Source of the DNA: Salinimicrobium nanhaiense
GTDB lineage: Bacteria > Bacteroidota > Bacteroidia > Flavobacteriales > Flavobacteriaceae
DNA: 64,000 bases
NCBI GenBank assembly: GCA_012038135.1
Contig: JAAVJQ010000001.1
Coordinates: forward strand, 124,001 to 188,000
Direction of reading: 5' to 3'
Positions 16,842 through 25,918 of the stretch are shown here, piece after piece. The position numbers and the translations under genes are program-made. Below the pieces are notes generated by a model. The model made no database searches and was not told where the DNA came from. It saw only the letters and a program-made list of their open reading frames with translations. How positions within the stretch are numbered: position 1 is the stretch's first letter; each line of letters begins with the position of its first letter.

Positions 16842-18473
16842 TTAGTTCCATCTATTTTCTGCTTGTGGTCCACCCCATATAAGGTTTGCAAGATAAGGAT
16901 TGTCTATGAATGGATTTCTATTTCCCTGTGCCGACTCAATCACGTTATTTCTCTGTACCTCAAAGGCCGAAACCGGATCTTCTGCATTCCACTTAAGGAA
17001 CAGGTCAAGACTTCCTACTTTGGTAAAGGTTTCTCCATATCTAATATTTAAATACATCACCATACGGGCAACATCACCTTTCCATTCATCTCCGGGATAC
17101 CAGGCATCACCTCCTACGAGACCATAAGTCCCACTGCCTTCTGTAAAAGGATAATTGAGACGCAGGGAATTTATGTCTGCATCTGAAGCCCGGAGGTGGT
17201 GGAGATCTGTCACCGCTAATTCAGAAGAAAGCCTTGATTGAGGGTAAATATGTTCTGTATTGAAGGTCTGCGGAGAGTAAGAATTATTCCCCGAAGTATA
17301 TTCTCTCCAGTAGCGCTCTTCGCCCGAGTACATTAAAACCACATTCTCCGGATTTTCCAGACTTGCATCTGCGTCATATAAATAGTCATGACGTTGCCCA
17401 TAAGAAAGTATGGTAGTATGAGAATCTACTGTAAGATCACTGATCTGTGAAAAATTAAACTCTGTATCTGTTGTAAAGAAAAAGTCATTATAATAACCCT
17501 CAAGATTCGCAGGAATATTAAAAGAGACCGCTTCAAAGATACTTACAGTTACAGTTGCAGTAGAACAGCTAGGATTTGGAGTATCATCATCACAAATTGT
17601 ATAGGTGAAGGTATCATTTCCAGTAAATCCTGCCTGAGGGCTATAAATGACTTCCCCATTATCATTTATTGTTACACTTCCTGTTCCTTTTGCTTCAACC
17701 GAAGTTATAACAGCATCATCAATAACAGTATCATTATCTAACAAAGTCGTGATGGGTAACCTTGTAGTCCCAAGGCTGATTACAACCTCATCATCCACGG
17801 CTACAGGTGAACCTTCATCAATAACAGTCACAGTAATGGTTGCTGTATCGCAGGTTGGAGTTTCGTCGTCATCACAAATGGTGTAGGTAAAAGAATCTTC
17901 ACCGGCAAAGCCACTTGAAGGTGTGTACCTTATGTTCCCATTTTCCAAAAGCTCTATAGTTCCATTTGTTCCTTCGGCTCCTACAGAAGTAATCACAGCA
18001 TCGTCTGCAAGATCATCATTCTCCAAATGGCTAGTAATAAGGAGCACTTTTTCTTCTTCTGTGTCAAAAGCATCATCAACGGCAACAGGAGAGGCAGCCG
18101 TGACATCTACTGTAACTGTAGCCGTTGAACAGTTTCTGGGAGTGGCGTTGTCACACATGGTGTATTCAAAGGTATCTTCTCCCATAAAATCTGTGGGAGG
18201 CGTATAGGTGTAGGTTCCGTCGCGGTTGTCAACTACTTTTCCACCCTGTGTTGTTTCCGAATCAAAAGAAGAAATTCTTGCAAATTCAAATACGGTATCA
18301 TTATCGAGTAAACCACTAAAGGTCAACGGCGAATTTTCTGTCGTTGTCAATTCGTCATCCACAGCTATAGGTAAGTTTATTTCGGTTCCTACAGGTGGTG
18401 TAGCACCTCCGTCATCATCTGTACTACAGCCAAATGTCAGCAGAGCAGCCATAAAAAACAAACACTTCTTCAT
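16842..18473 (-). CDS. Lipoprotein with three Ig-like repeats and an endonuclease I domain
   Basis: The frame is open to 18590, but ATG at 18473 gives a proper lipoprotein signal (MKKCLFFMAALLTFGC, Cys16), so 543 residues are assigned. Three cadherin/VCBS-like repeats (about 33-125, 126-218, 219-312) each run P.AVDDE...LDND...Y.P..GF.G.D.F.YT.CD...C.TATVTV. The C-terminal 230 residues are the endonuclease I (EndA/NucM) family: NTEHIYPQSRL, DLHHLRASDADINS and GDEWKGDVARM hold the His-metal-type catalytic residues. Such enzymes cut DNA nonspecifically outside the cell. The lipid anchor and repeats would hold the nuclease away from the membrane. Gene order receptor - repeat lipoprotein - nuclease on one strand suggests joint action. 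Confidence 0.9.
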   Translation of the reverse strand: MKKCLFFMAALLTFGCSTDDDGGATPPVGTEINLPIAVDDELTTTENSPLTFSGLLDNDTVFEFARISSFDSETTQGGKVVDNRDGTYTYTPPTDFMGEDTFEYTMCDNATPRNCSTATVTVDVTAASPVAVDDAFDTEEEKVLLITSHLENDDLADDAVITSVGAEGTNGTIELLENGNIRYTPSSGFAGEDSFTYTICDDDETPTCDTATITVTVIDEGSPVAVDDEVVISLGTTRLPITTLLDNDTVIDDAVITSVEAKGTGSVTINDNGEVIYSPQAGFTGNDTFTYTICDDDTPNPSCSTATVTVSIFEAVSFNIPANLEGYYNDFFFTTDTEFNFSQISDLTVDSHTTILSYGQRHDYLYDADASLENPENVVLMYSGEERYWREYTSGNNSYSPQTFNTEHIYPQSRLSSELAVTDLHHLRASDADINSLRLNYPFTEGSGTYGLVGGDAWYPGDEWKGDVARMVMYLNIRYGETFTKVGSLDLFLKWNAEDPVSAFEVQRNNVIESAQGNRNPFIDNPYLANLIWGGPQAENRWN

Positions 18474-18515
18474 TATTATAATTTTTGACCGGTCAATTAA
18501 CCGGAAGTTAAAGCA

Positions 18516-18551
18516 CCAAAACCTCTTAGCTTTAAAGTTAAGAGGTTTTGG
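18516..18551 (-). terminator. Hairpin between repeat lipoprotein and nuclease genes
   Basis: CCAAAACCTCTTA and TAAGAGGTTTTGG form a perfect 13-bp stem, and the enclosed CTTTAAAG extends the pairing. It begins 20 bases after the stop of the repeat lipoprotein (minus strand) and lies just before the nuclease start. The T-tract is weak, so it may attenuate expression or protect mRNA ends. Confidence 0.55.
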
Positions 18552-18571
18552 CATATAAATGTTGGATTTAA

Positions 18572-20299
18572 TTATTCTACCGGAACCCAAGCCCCGTTTT
18601 GTTTTATAAGGTGCATTTGTTCGATTGTATTTGTACCATTGTAAATGGCGAAACTAAGAAGATATTTTTGACCTTCCTGTGCATTTGGTGCAATTTTCTG
18701 GTTTAGAAGGATATTGAACGCTTCCAGTAACATAGCATCTGTCCACTGGTTCACATTACCCGCTCTTCTATCGAAATTATTGTAATTACCGGCACTCCAT
18801 GCTGGGTCCGGGTACTCCTCTGTTAGTTGTTCACTAATAAAGTCATAATCTGAGGCAGCCAAAGAGTAAACAATAGTGTTGTCAACTACCCATCCTGTAC
18901 CTTCATGTCCAAACTGAAGAGTTTGCTCTATGACACTCGGAATAAAATTCCATTCTCTTTCTTCTTCGTCATAAATGAAGCTGGCAAAACGATCAACCGT
19001 AGCCGAGCCATTGTAGAACTGATATTCTACAGCAATGAAATCTCCCTGCTGAGCATATGGGTAAAGCGGCTCCAAATATCTACCAATATAGAAACCGGCA
19101 TCAGATTCACTGCTTAAGTTTCCAAACCTTTGTCCAAATTGCTCAGTGTAGACATTTGCAGGCAATTCAAGGGGCATCATCCATCTACCATCACCATATG
19201 CGAATACTGCTGTTTCCATTACAGTTGATACCGTAGCAGTTTCATCAATAACGTACTCACCATTTGTAAGGATTACAGATTCAATAACCGGATTCACAGA
19301 ACCACTGTAGGCAGCATAAGTAACATCATATTGTGCACCTTCGGTGGCAGAAGGGAATCTATCCATTAGCACCACATTGATTGCCTCAAGAAGCATTTCC
19401 TCACTCCAGTAATTACCACTTGTAGATCTTACGTCAAAGCTATTAAACTGGGCTGCATTACCGGTAGGACCAGGATAATCATCACCCAACTCTGTTCCTA
19501 CCAGGTCATAATCGTCATTGTTAAAAGCATAAGCTGTTCCACCAATCATAACATATTTACTGCCGTCGAACCTTACGTCCATAGTTTCGGTACCAGGGCT
19601 ACCGTCATAAATTCTGTAGCTCACTTCGTAAGTTTGACCTTCCATATCGGGGAAATTCTCACTTAAAACTACGTTTATAGCATCAAGGATCATTTCATTG
19701 CTCCAGTAAGCATCTCTTCCTTCTCTCCTGTCGAAATTGTTGTATTGTGCAGCACTTGAGGCAGGTTCAGGGTAAATTTCTCCAAGAGCTTCTCCAATTA
19801 GGTCAAAGTCATCATTAGTAACGTCATACTCCATTTCGACCGCAATCGTTCTATAGGTAAGCTCCACATAATCATTAGTATTAACCTGCGGAAAATGAGA
19901 ACGAAGGAAGCTGGTAATTTGTGAGCTGGTTGTAAAGTAGTTCACATCAAGACCCATAGCCTCATAATCTGCATCAACAACAGTATATTCTTCAGGATTA
20001 ATTGGTGCATAAAGGTCAAAGGTTACCTGTGCAAGAGAACCTTCACCCCAAACAGGAAATTTATCTGAAAGTAGCTGAGGTATTAGATTACCTGCCTCTT
20101 CCAGGGAACTGAAATTTCCAAACTGTAGATCAAGAAAGTCATAATCATCGTCGGTAAGCGTATATTCAGTCATACCTTCAATAGAACGTGCGTCCAGACG
20201 TGCGTCTAAATCTTCATGAATGTCTTCCATTGGCTCACAACCTGTAATAGCCACACCAAGGAACATCATTAGTAAATAAATTGAATTTTTCATTTTCAT
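18572..20299 (-). CDS. Surface lipoprotein with six divergent internal repeats
   Basis: A 575-residue lipoprotein (LGVAITGC, Cys21). I do not recognise a named family for it. Six repeats start near residues 45, 104, 157, 254, 380 and 470; the fullest (3, 4, 6) read Y....DYD.I...L...YP.P...A..YNNFD.R......W....ML.AIN..L...FP...EGQ.Y.V.Y..Y.G, and repeats 1, 2 and 5 are shortened. The strongly acidic, aromatic consensus suggests an extracellular ligand-binding module. It starts 5 bases after the stop of the TonB receptor at 20.3 kb, so it takes the position of a SusD-like partner without resembling SusD. A nuclease lipoprotein follows. Function is inferred from place only. Confidence 0.85.
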   Translation of the reverse strand: MKMKNSIYLLMMFLGVAITGCEPMEDIHEDLDARLDARSIEGMTEYTLTDDDYDFLDLQFGNFSSLEEAGNLIPQLLSDKFPVWGEGSLAQVTFDLYAPINPEEYTVVDADYEAMGLDVNYFTTSSQITSFLRSHFPQVNTNDYVELTYRTIAVEMEYDVTNDDFDLIGEALGEIYPEPASSAAQYNNFDRREGRDAYWSNEMILDAINVVLSENFPDMEGQTYEVSYRIYDGSPGTETMDVRFDGSKYVMIGGTAYAFNNDDYDLVGTELGDDYPGPTGNAAQFNSFDVRSTSGNYWSEEMLLEAINVVLMDRFPSATEGAQYDVTYAAYSGSVNPVIESVILTNGEYVIDETATVSTVMETAVFAYGDGRWMMPLELPANVYTEQFGQRFGNLSSESDAGFYIGRYLEPLYPYAQQGDFIAVEYQFYNGSATVDRFASFIYDEEEREWNFIPSVIEQTLQFGHEGTGWVVDNTIVYSLAASDYDFISEQLTEEYPDPAWSAGNYNNFDRRAGNVNQWTDAMLLEAFNILLNQKIAPNAQEGQKYLLSFAIYNGTNTIEQMHLIKQNGAWVPVE

Positions 20300-20304
20300 T
20301 TTTT

Positions 20305-22842
20305 TTAGAAATTAATTTTTGCTCCAACGTTAAAGGTTCTACCAAAACCATAGAATACGCCGTCGTTAATCCCGCCACGGGCAATAGAAATATATTCAGT
20401 ATCAAGTACGTTATTTATGTTTCCTATCAACATGGCTTCAAAATCTCCAAAATCGAACCTATGAGTTAAACCAACATCAAACAATCCAAATTCGGGTAAT
20501 TCCCAGGACTGTCCAAGTTCTCTGGTACTTCTCGTTTCAGGCTCAAACTCAGCGTATAAGTCGTCATAGTAATTCCAGTCAACTCTTAATCTTGTCCCTT
20601 CCCAGAATTCGTAATCGGCTCCTGCGGCGAAAGTCGTCTGTGCAGATCCCCCAACTTTAAGGTCTTCAACATAAAGGTTAATAGTTCTCACAATTTCCTG
20701 GTTCTCATTGAAGATATTGACATCTGTGATATCATTTTTCCAGGTCCAGTCTCCCACAGAAGCCATTCCGGTTAAAGTAAGTTTCTGGAAAGGACGATAG
20801 CTAACTTCGAGTTCCACACCCTGGTGAAGCGCATCCAGACCAAGGATGTTAGCAGATGAGGTTGTCCCGTCCGGTTGCTGGAATCTTTGTACGAATGTTT
20901 TATCGTTCCATTCTGTACGATACACGTTCAAGTCAACCCTGAAATCTGCACTGCGGTAACCATAGCCGAGTTCTGCACTAAAAATCTTTTGGTTTTCAGC
21001 ATCTTCGTTGACATCATTCCTAAAATTAAGAAAAACAGCATTAGAAAATGGGGCCTTTTCGAAATAACCTATGTTTGCAAAAATGTTATTGTTGCTATCG
21101 AGGTTGAAGTTAGCACCACCTTTCGCACTATACCCAAAAAAGTGTTCGAAATCTGTCTCCTGTTCAGGATCTGAATCGAGGTAGTTGAAAAAATCCTCTC
21201 TCTTATAGGAGGTATTGGACGCTGCAACAGTAAGAAAAGCCGAGAGGTCATTCTTGGAATATTCTGCCTGGGCAAAAACGCCTTCCCATAAAACTGTTCC
21301 GATATCATGATAACTTATTTTATCATCAACTCCTGCAGCATTTAGGGGATTATTCACGTTAGCTCTGTCAAGAACGTAAGAACCTCCTAAAAGATCTGTA
21401 ACTTCAGTGAAATGTTCTCCCTCATAATATCTAAAATCGACACCTCCTGTGAACTCTATGTCTGGATGTATCTGCGAAGAGAGGGTAGAAAGAACACCAT
21501 ACCACTGGTGATCGTTTCTTGAAGCTCTTAAATAAGTTTCAGATCCAAGCGCACCTCGCTCAATATTCTCCTCTACAATAGGATCGAAATTAACCGGTTG
21601 TAGATATCCATCACGGTAGGGTGAAGGATTGGCAGGTGTACCAAGACCAAATTTGTTGACTCCACCGAAGCCACCACCACCTCCGGACCCAAAGGAGGCA
21701 TAGGCAGAGGTTGATAATTGTGTACTTTCAGAAATATCCCAGTAGTGATTTAGAGACATTTGCGGCTTATGGTAAAAGTTATCCTCAACATGAAGAACAT
21801 CCCCATTTCTATAACCCCAATCCTGGTTAAAACGAGTACCTCTTTCACTAAGTCTGTAAATCTCCATTGGCAAAGCGTTTTGACGCTGACCATGTCTTTG
21901 TTGAGCTCCAAAAGCAGTGAAAGATAGTTGATGATCTTCATTAAAATCTTTGGCGATGTTAATGAAGTAAGAGAACCCACTAAACTCAGTTCCATCTACG
22001 TAACCATCTCCAACAGTTCTGGCGCCAGAAACAGTTGCAGCCCAACCGTTATCCAATTTTCCTGTCGATACAGTTGCAGAAATTTTTTGGTAACCGTCGT
22101 TACCCAATGAGTAAAAAGCACTTCCGCCTTCTTCGGCATCTGTTGTTCTGGTAACTATGTTAATAGTACCCCCAATAGAAGGCACAGCCACTTTTGACGC
22201 TCCAAGGCCTCTTTGCACCTGCATAAATCTTGTAACATCTGAAAGACCTGCCCAGTTACTCCAGTAAACACGACCATTTTCCATGTCATTTACAGGAATT
22301 CCATTAATAAGCACAGCGATGTTTTCAGACTCGAAACCTCTTAAGCGAATCTCAGAATCCCCAAAACCTCCACCTCCTTTAGTTGCATAAACCCCAGGAG
22401 TAGATTTCAGGATCTCAGGAAATTCCTGGTTTCCTAACTGGGTTTCAATCTCTTCTGCTCTTATAGTAGAAACTGCCACCGGAGTCTTACGGTCTATAGC
22501 TATTGAATAGGTGGTTACAATAACTTCTTCCAGAGCATCTGCATCGGGATTTAGAAGTATTCTTCCCAGGTCGAGCGTTTGACCATTTGTTACAGAAAAA
22601 GGTACTCTTTGGGTCTCAAATCCAACATAGCTAATTTCGATAAAGCCACTGGCTTTATCAACTTTCAGGCTAAAAAGACCGCCAAAATCGGTAACAGTCC
22701 CTGTTGAAGTTCCCTCAACCCGCACGTTAGCTCCAGGTAAAGGGGCTTCCATGTCAGCATCGATGACCGTTCCGGTTACAACGCCTTGTGCAAAAATAGT
22801 AGCCGACGTTAAAAAAAACGCTAATGCTAAAAATTTCCTCAT
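20305..22842 (-). CDS. TonB-dependent receptor, nuclease-linked (module 2)
   Basis: An 845-residue outer-membrane receptor: signal peptide (to IFAQ19), carboxypeptidase-regulatory-like domain (about 21-100), a TonB-box-like EEVIVTT (about 106), plug (to about 230, with VLINGIPVNDME and PSIGGTINIVT) and a barrel ending GAKINF. The barrel block EIYRL...WGYRNGD...NHYWDISE aligns with the receptor of module 1. First gene of a three-gene unit with the six-repeat lipoprotein and the endonuclease I lipoprotein; a 180-base upstream region holds its promoter. The ligand is unknown, with DNA fragments as the hypothesis. Glycine runs near residue 390 (GGGGGFGG) sit in a predicted extracellular loop. Confidence 0.92.
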   Translation of the reverse strand: MRKFLALAFFLTSATIFAQGVVTGTVIDADMEAPLPGANVRVEGTSTGTVTDFGGLFSLKVDKASGFIEISYVGFETQRVPFSVTNGQTLDLGRILLNPDADALEEVIVTTYSIAIDRKTPVAVSTIRAEEIETQLGNQEFPEILKSTPGVYATKGGGGFGDSEIRLRGFESENIAVLINGIPVNDMENGRVYWSNWAGLSDVTRFMQVQRGLGASKVAVPSIGGTINIVTRTTDAEEGGSAFYSLGNDGYQKISATVSTGKLDNGWAATVSGARTVGDGYVDGTEFSGFSYFINIAKDFNEDHQLSFTAFGAQQRHGQRQNALPMEIYRLSERGTRFNQDWGYRNGDVLHVEDNFYHKPQMSLNHYWDISESTQLSTSAYASFGSGGGGGFGGVNKFGLGTPANPSPYRDGYLQPVNFDPIVEENIERGALGSETYLRASRNDHQWYGVLSTLSSQIHPDIEFTGGVDFRYYEGEHFTEVTDLLGGSYVLDRANVNNPLNAAGVDDKISYHDIGTVLWEGVFAQAEYSKNDLSAFLTVAASNTSYKREDFFNYLDSDPEQETDFEHFFGYSAKGGANFNLDSNNNIFANIGYFEKAPFSNAVFLNFRNDVNEDAENQKIFSAELGYGYRSADFRVDLNVYRTEWNDKTFVQRFQQPDGTTSSANILGLDALHQGVELEVSYRPFQKLTLTGMASVGDWTWKNDITDVNIFNENQEIVRTINLYVEDLKVGGSAQTTFAAGADYEFWEGTRLRVDWNYYDDLYAEFEPETRSTRELGQSWELPEFGLFDVGLTHRFDFGDFEAMLIGNINNVLDTEYISIARGGINDGVFYGFGRTFNVGAKINF

Positions 22843-22969
22843 TGTTTAATTTGTTAGTTTGTGTTTAAAAAGTTGCTGCAAAAGAACAACTTTCTTTAAA
22901 AATATCCTTTAACTTAAGGTTAAGAATTTTTCACAAAAGATAAAACCTTTTCAACAATCCTAAAACGAA

Positions 22970-22996
22970 ACAACCCTCTGAAGCACAGAAGGTTGT
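22970..22996 (-). terminator. Terminator after pgi
   Basis: On the minus strand ACAACCTTCTG and CAGAGGGTTGT pair with one mismatch and a 5-base loop, 31 bases after the pgi stop, followed by a T-rich TTCGTTTTAG tail. Confidence 0.6.
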
Positions 22997-23026
22997 TCTA
23001 CAATATTAAGAAAAGCTAACGAACTG

Positions 23027-24661
23027 TTACTGTTGAAGATAATATTTTAACAGGTTTTGAGTTGAAGAATCATGACTTCCCACCTCTTTCTTTTCTAATT
23101 CCTTTAGAATTGATGTTGCCAGTTGTTTGCCCAGTTCAACACCCCATTGATCATAACTGTATATGTTCCAGATAATTCCCTGCACAAAGATCTGATGCTC
23201 GTAAAGCGCAATAAGTTTTCCAAAACTTTCGGGAGTAAGCTTATCAATGAGAAGCGTGGTGGTAGGATGATTACCCTTGAAGACTTTAAATGGCAGCAGC
23301 TTTTCTATTGCTGAAGCTGCCATATTTTTGGATTCCAGTTCCTGCCTTACTTCTTGAGAAGATTTACCCTGCAAAAGTGCCTCTGTCTGGGCAAAAAAGT
23401 TGGCCATTAACTTGTTATGATGATCCAGTTCATTATGCAAGGATTTCCTGAAACCGATAAAATCGGCGGGAATTAACTTGGTTCCCTGGTGGATCAACTG
23501 GAAAAAAGCATGCTGTGAATTTGTTCCCGGCTCCCCCCATACGATATTCCCTGTTTGATAGGAAACATCATTACCCTCACGATCTACACCTTTCCCGTTA
23601 CTCTCCATGATCGCCTGTTGCAAATAAGCAGGAAATCTGTGAAGGTACTGAGTATAAGGAATGATGGCCTGAGTTTCAGCTTTAAAAAAGTTGTTATACC
23701 AAACGGTAAGCAGCGCCAGCTGCACAGGGATATTTTGATCAAAAGGAGTCTCCTTAAAGTGCCTGTCCATTTTACGGGCACCTTCAAGCAAAGCTTCGAA
23801 ATTATTATATCCTACTGCAAGAGCAATCGACAATCCCACAGCACTCCAAAGAGAAAAGCGGCCACCAACCCAGTCCCACATTGGGAAAATGTTTTCGGTT
23901 TCAATTCCGAAGTCTTCAACAGCTTTTACATTGCTGGACACCGCGATGAAATGCTTAGCAACGGCATCTGCCGGCGCTTTCTTTGTAAACCATTTTCTTA
24001 TCGTAGTAGAATTGGTAAGTGTTTCCTGGGTAGAAAAGGATTTGGAAACAATAACAAATAGAGTCGTTTCAGGATTTAGGTCCTTGATCACTTCCTGCAC
24101 GTGATCTCCATCAACGTTTGATACGAAGTGGATCTTCAGGTGGTTTTTATAATTTTCCAAAGCTTCGGCCACCATTACAGGACCAAGATCCGATCCGCCA
24201 ATTCCAATGTTCACCACATCGGTAAAAGCTTTGCCTGTGAATCCCTTTTTTGCTCCTGTAATTACCGAATAGCAGAAGCTCTTGATCTTCTCCTTTACCT
24301 CAAAAACTTCGGGCATTACGTTTTCGCCGTCAACTTTAACTACTGCATCCTGCTCTTCCCTTAAAGCGGTATGAAGTACAGCACGACCTTCGGTCCTATT
24401 GATTGTTTCCCCTTCAAAAAGGGAATTTATAGCCTCTTTTAATCCTGCTTCTTCAGCAAGCTGCACCAGCAGATCCCTGGTTTCAGCAGTGATAAAGTTT
24501 TTGCTGTAATCTACATAAAGATCTTCCCAGGTAAGAGTAAATTTTTCCGCACGGCTGGGATCTTTGTTAAATTCCTGCTTTAGATCAAGATTCTTTATTT
24601 TGCTGAAATGCTCCTGTAATTTCTTCCAGCTTTCAGTATGGGTCGGGTTGGTATTTGTCAT
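23027..24661 (-). CDS. pgi: Glucose-6-phosphate isomerase
   Basis: A 544-residue PGI, the enzyme that interconverts glucose-6-phosphate and fructose-6-phosphate in glycolysis and gluconeogenesis. Visible signatures: [21 protein letters not shown] (phosphate-binding), [15 protein letters not shown], and [20 protein letters not shown] with the catalytic His and Glu region. Length fits the E. coli-type (about 549). It is the last gene of a four-gene minus-strand unit, starting 3 bases after the M23 peptidase stop, and is followed by a terminator. Confidence 0.97.
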   Translation of the reverse strand: MTNTNPTHTESWKKLQEHFSKIKNLDLKQEFNKDPSRAEKFTLTWEDLYVDYSKNFITAETRDLLVQLAEEAGLKEAINSLFEGETINRTEGRAVLHTALREEQDAVVKVDGENVMPEVFEVKEKIKSFCYSVITGAKKGFTGKAFTDVVNIGIGGSDLGPVMVAEALENYKNHLKIHFVSNVDGDHVQEVIKDLNPETTLFVIVSKSFSTQETLTNSTTIRKWFTKKAPADAVAKHFIAVSSNVKAVEDFGIETENIFPMWDWVGGRFSLWSAVGLSIALAVGYNNFEALLEGARKMDRHFKETPFDQNIPVQLALLTVWYNNFFKAETQAIIPYTQYLHRFPAYLQQAIMESNGKGVDREGNDVSYQTGNIVWGEPGTNSQHAFFQLIHQGTKLIPADFIGFRKSLHNELDHHNKLMANFFAQTEALLQGKSSQEVRQELESKNMAASAIEKLLPFKVFKGNHPTTTLLIDKLTPESFGKLIALYEHQIFVQGIIWNIYSYDQWGVELGKQLATSILKELEKKEVGSHDSSTQNLLKYYLQQ

Positions 24662-24664
24662 TTT

Positions 24665-25906
24665 TTAAATGGATTCTTTGAATTCTATTTGTCCCAATTC
24701 ATTCTTCAATGGCTCGATTGCAGCAAAATAGGACGGAATATATTTGTCTTCAATAGGTTCGGCTGAAGGCAGGTTCTGCCTGAGAGGATCCACCTGCACT
24801 CCATTTTTCCAGAAACGATAGCACACGTGTGGTCCCGTTGCAAGCCCTGTACTTCCCACATAGCCAATTACTTCACCCTGCTTTACCCGTTCCCCCTGCC
24901 TTACAGCACGTTTTGACATATGGAGATATTGCGTGGTATAAGTGTCGTTATGTTTGATCTTCACATAATTGCCATTTCCGGCTGTGTAGGAAGCAGCGAT
25001 CACTACCCCATTTGCAGTACTTTTAATAGGAGTTCCGTGTGCTGCAGCATAATCGGTGCCTTTATGAGCTTTCCAGCGCTTTTGAACCGGATGAAACCTG
25101 TTGGGGCTAAAGCGGGATGAGATCCTGAAAAAATCTAGAGGAGCTTTTAGAAAAAAGCTTTGTAAAGGTCTTGCTTTTTCGTCATAATAATCTCTGCTGC
25201 CGGCTACAGAATCCACCATAAAATTGAAAGCATAATAGGGTTTTTCCTCATGGTAAAAAACCGCTGCTTCTATATTTTCGATCCCGGCATAGATAGTATC
25301 GTTAATGTACTTCTCGTTATAAACCAGCTTAAATCTATCCCCTTTTTGGAGCCTGAAGAAATCAATGCTCCACTGATAAATATTGCTCATCTCATGAGCC
25401 AGCAGGTAGTTAAGCCCTGCATCTTCCATTGCTTCTGAAAGGCTGGAGTTGATCAAACCTGCAACAGTCTTCTTTGTTATGGTTACAGGTTTCTTTGCAG
25501 TATAGGCGCTAATACTATCTCTTAGATCAACAACGGTATAATTCACCAGGTCATTCTCATAGATAAAGGCTTTTGGCGTTTGTGCAGAATCCCTTCCCTT
25601 TAAAATAACATAAGGTTTTCCTACTACAATTCGTCGGGGATTTAAAGTGTCACGAACTTTATTCACAATTTCAAAGATCTTGTTCGGCTTTACCCCATGA
25701 GTCCCAAGGATCACCCCAAAACTGTCGCCATTGCGAATGGTGTCTCTAACAACTTCATAATCATTCAAAATAAACCCGTATTCACTGATTATTGCAGGTT
25801 CAGGTTTTTCTGTTTTAGTGTTATCGGCTATTTCCTCATTTTTCGGCTGGTCATTGCAGGCCGTTAAAGCCATCATCAACATTAGCAGGTAACTAAACTT
25901 CTTCAC
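24665..25906 (-). CDS. M23 family peptidoglycan metallopeptidase lipoprotein
   Basis: A 413-residue lipoprotein (MALTAC, Cys17). Residues 40-250 form an N-terminal regulatory/LysM-like region (including VNKVRDTLNPRRIVVGKPY). The peptidase domain (about 265-375) has HKGTD with Zn ligands His281 and Asp285, YLHMS (His329), then GPHVC with His360 and Cys362. In standard M23 enzymes this last motif is HxH and the second His binds zinc; here it is HxC. A Cys can bind zinc, and I recall similar HVC in other Bacteroidetes members, so activity may be kept. It likely trims peptidoglycan cross-links in the periplasm. It lies 12 bases after kynA and 3 before pgi. Confidence 0.88.
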   Translation of the reverse strand: MKKFSYLLMLMMALTACNDQPKNEEIADNTKTEKPEPAIISEYGFILNDYEVVRDTIRNGDSFGVILGTHGVKPNKIFEIVNKVRDTLNPRRIVVGKPYVILKGRDSAQTPKAFIYENDLVNYTVVDLRDSISAYTAKKPVTITKKTVAGLINSSLSEAMEDAGLNYLLAHEMSNIYQWSIDFFRLQKGDRFKLVYNEKYINDTIYAGIENIEAAVFYHEEKPYYAFNFMVDSVAGSRDYYDEKARPLQSFFLKAPLDFFRISSRFSPNRFHPVQKRWKAHKGTDYAAAHGTPIKSTANGVVIAASYTAGNGNYVKIKHNDTYTTQYLHMSKRAVRQGERVKQGEVIGYVGSTGLATGPHVCYRFWKNGVQVDPLRQNLPSAEPIEDKYIPSYFAAIEPLKNELGQIEFKESI

Positions 25907-25918
25907 TCTTTATATTTT

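Noticed and set aside
18474..18590. Extended N-terminus of the endonuclease I lipoprotein
   Set aside because: It would overlap a 36-base hairpin and the preceding gene and destroy the lipoprotein signal at the N-terminus.
23555..24061. A 168-codon plus-strand frame inside pgi
   Set aside because: Antisense to strongly conserved pgi sequence; no promoter or family similarity.
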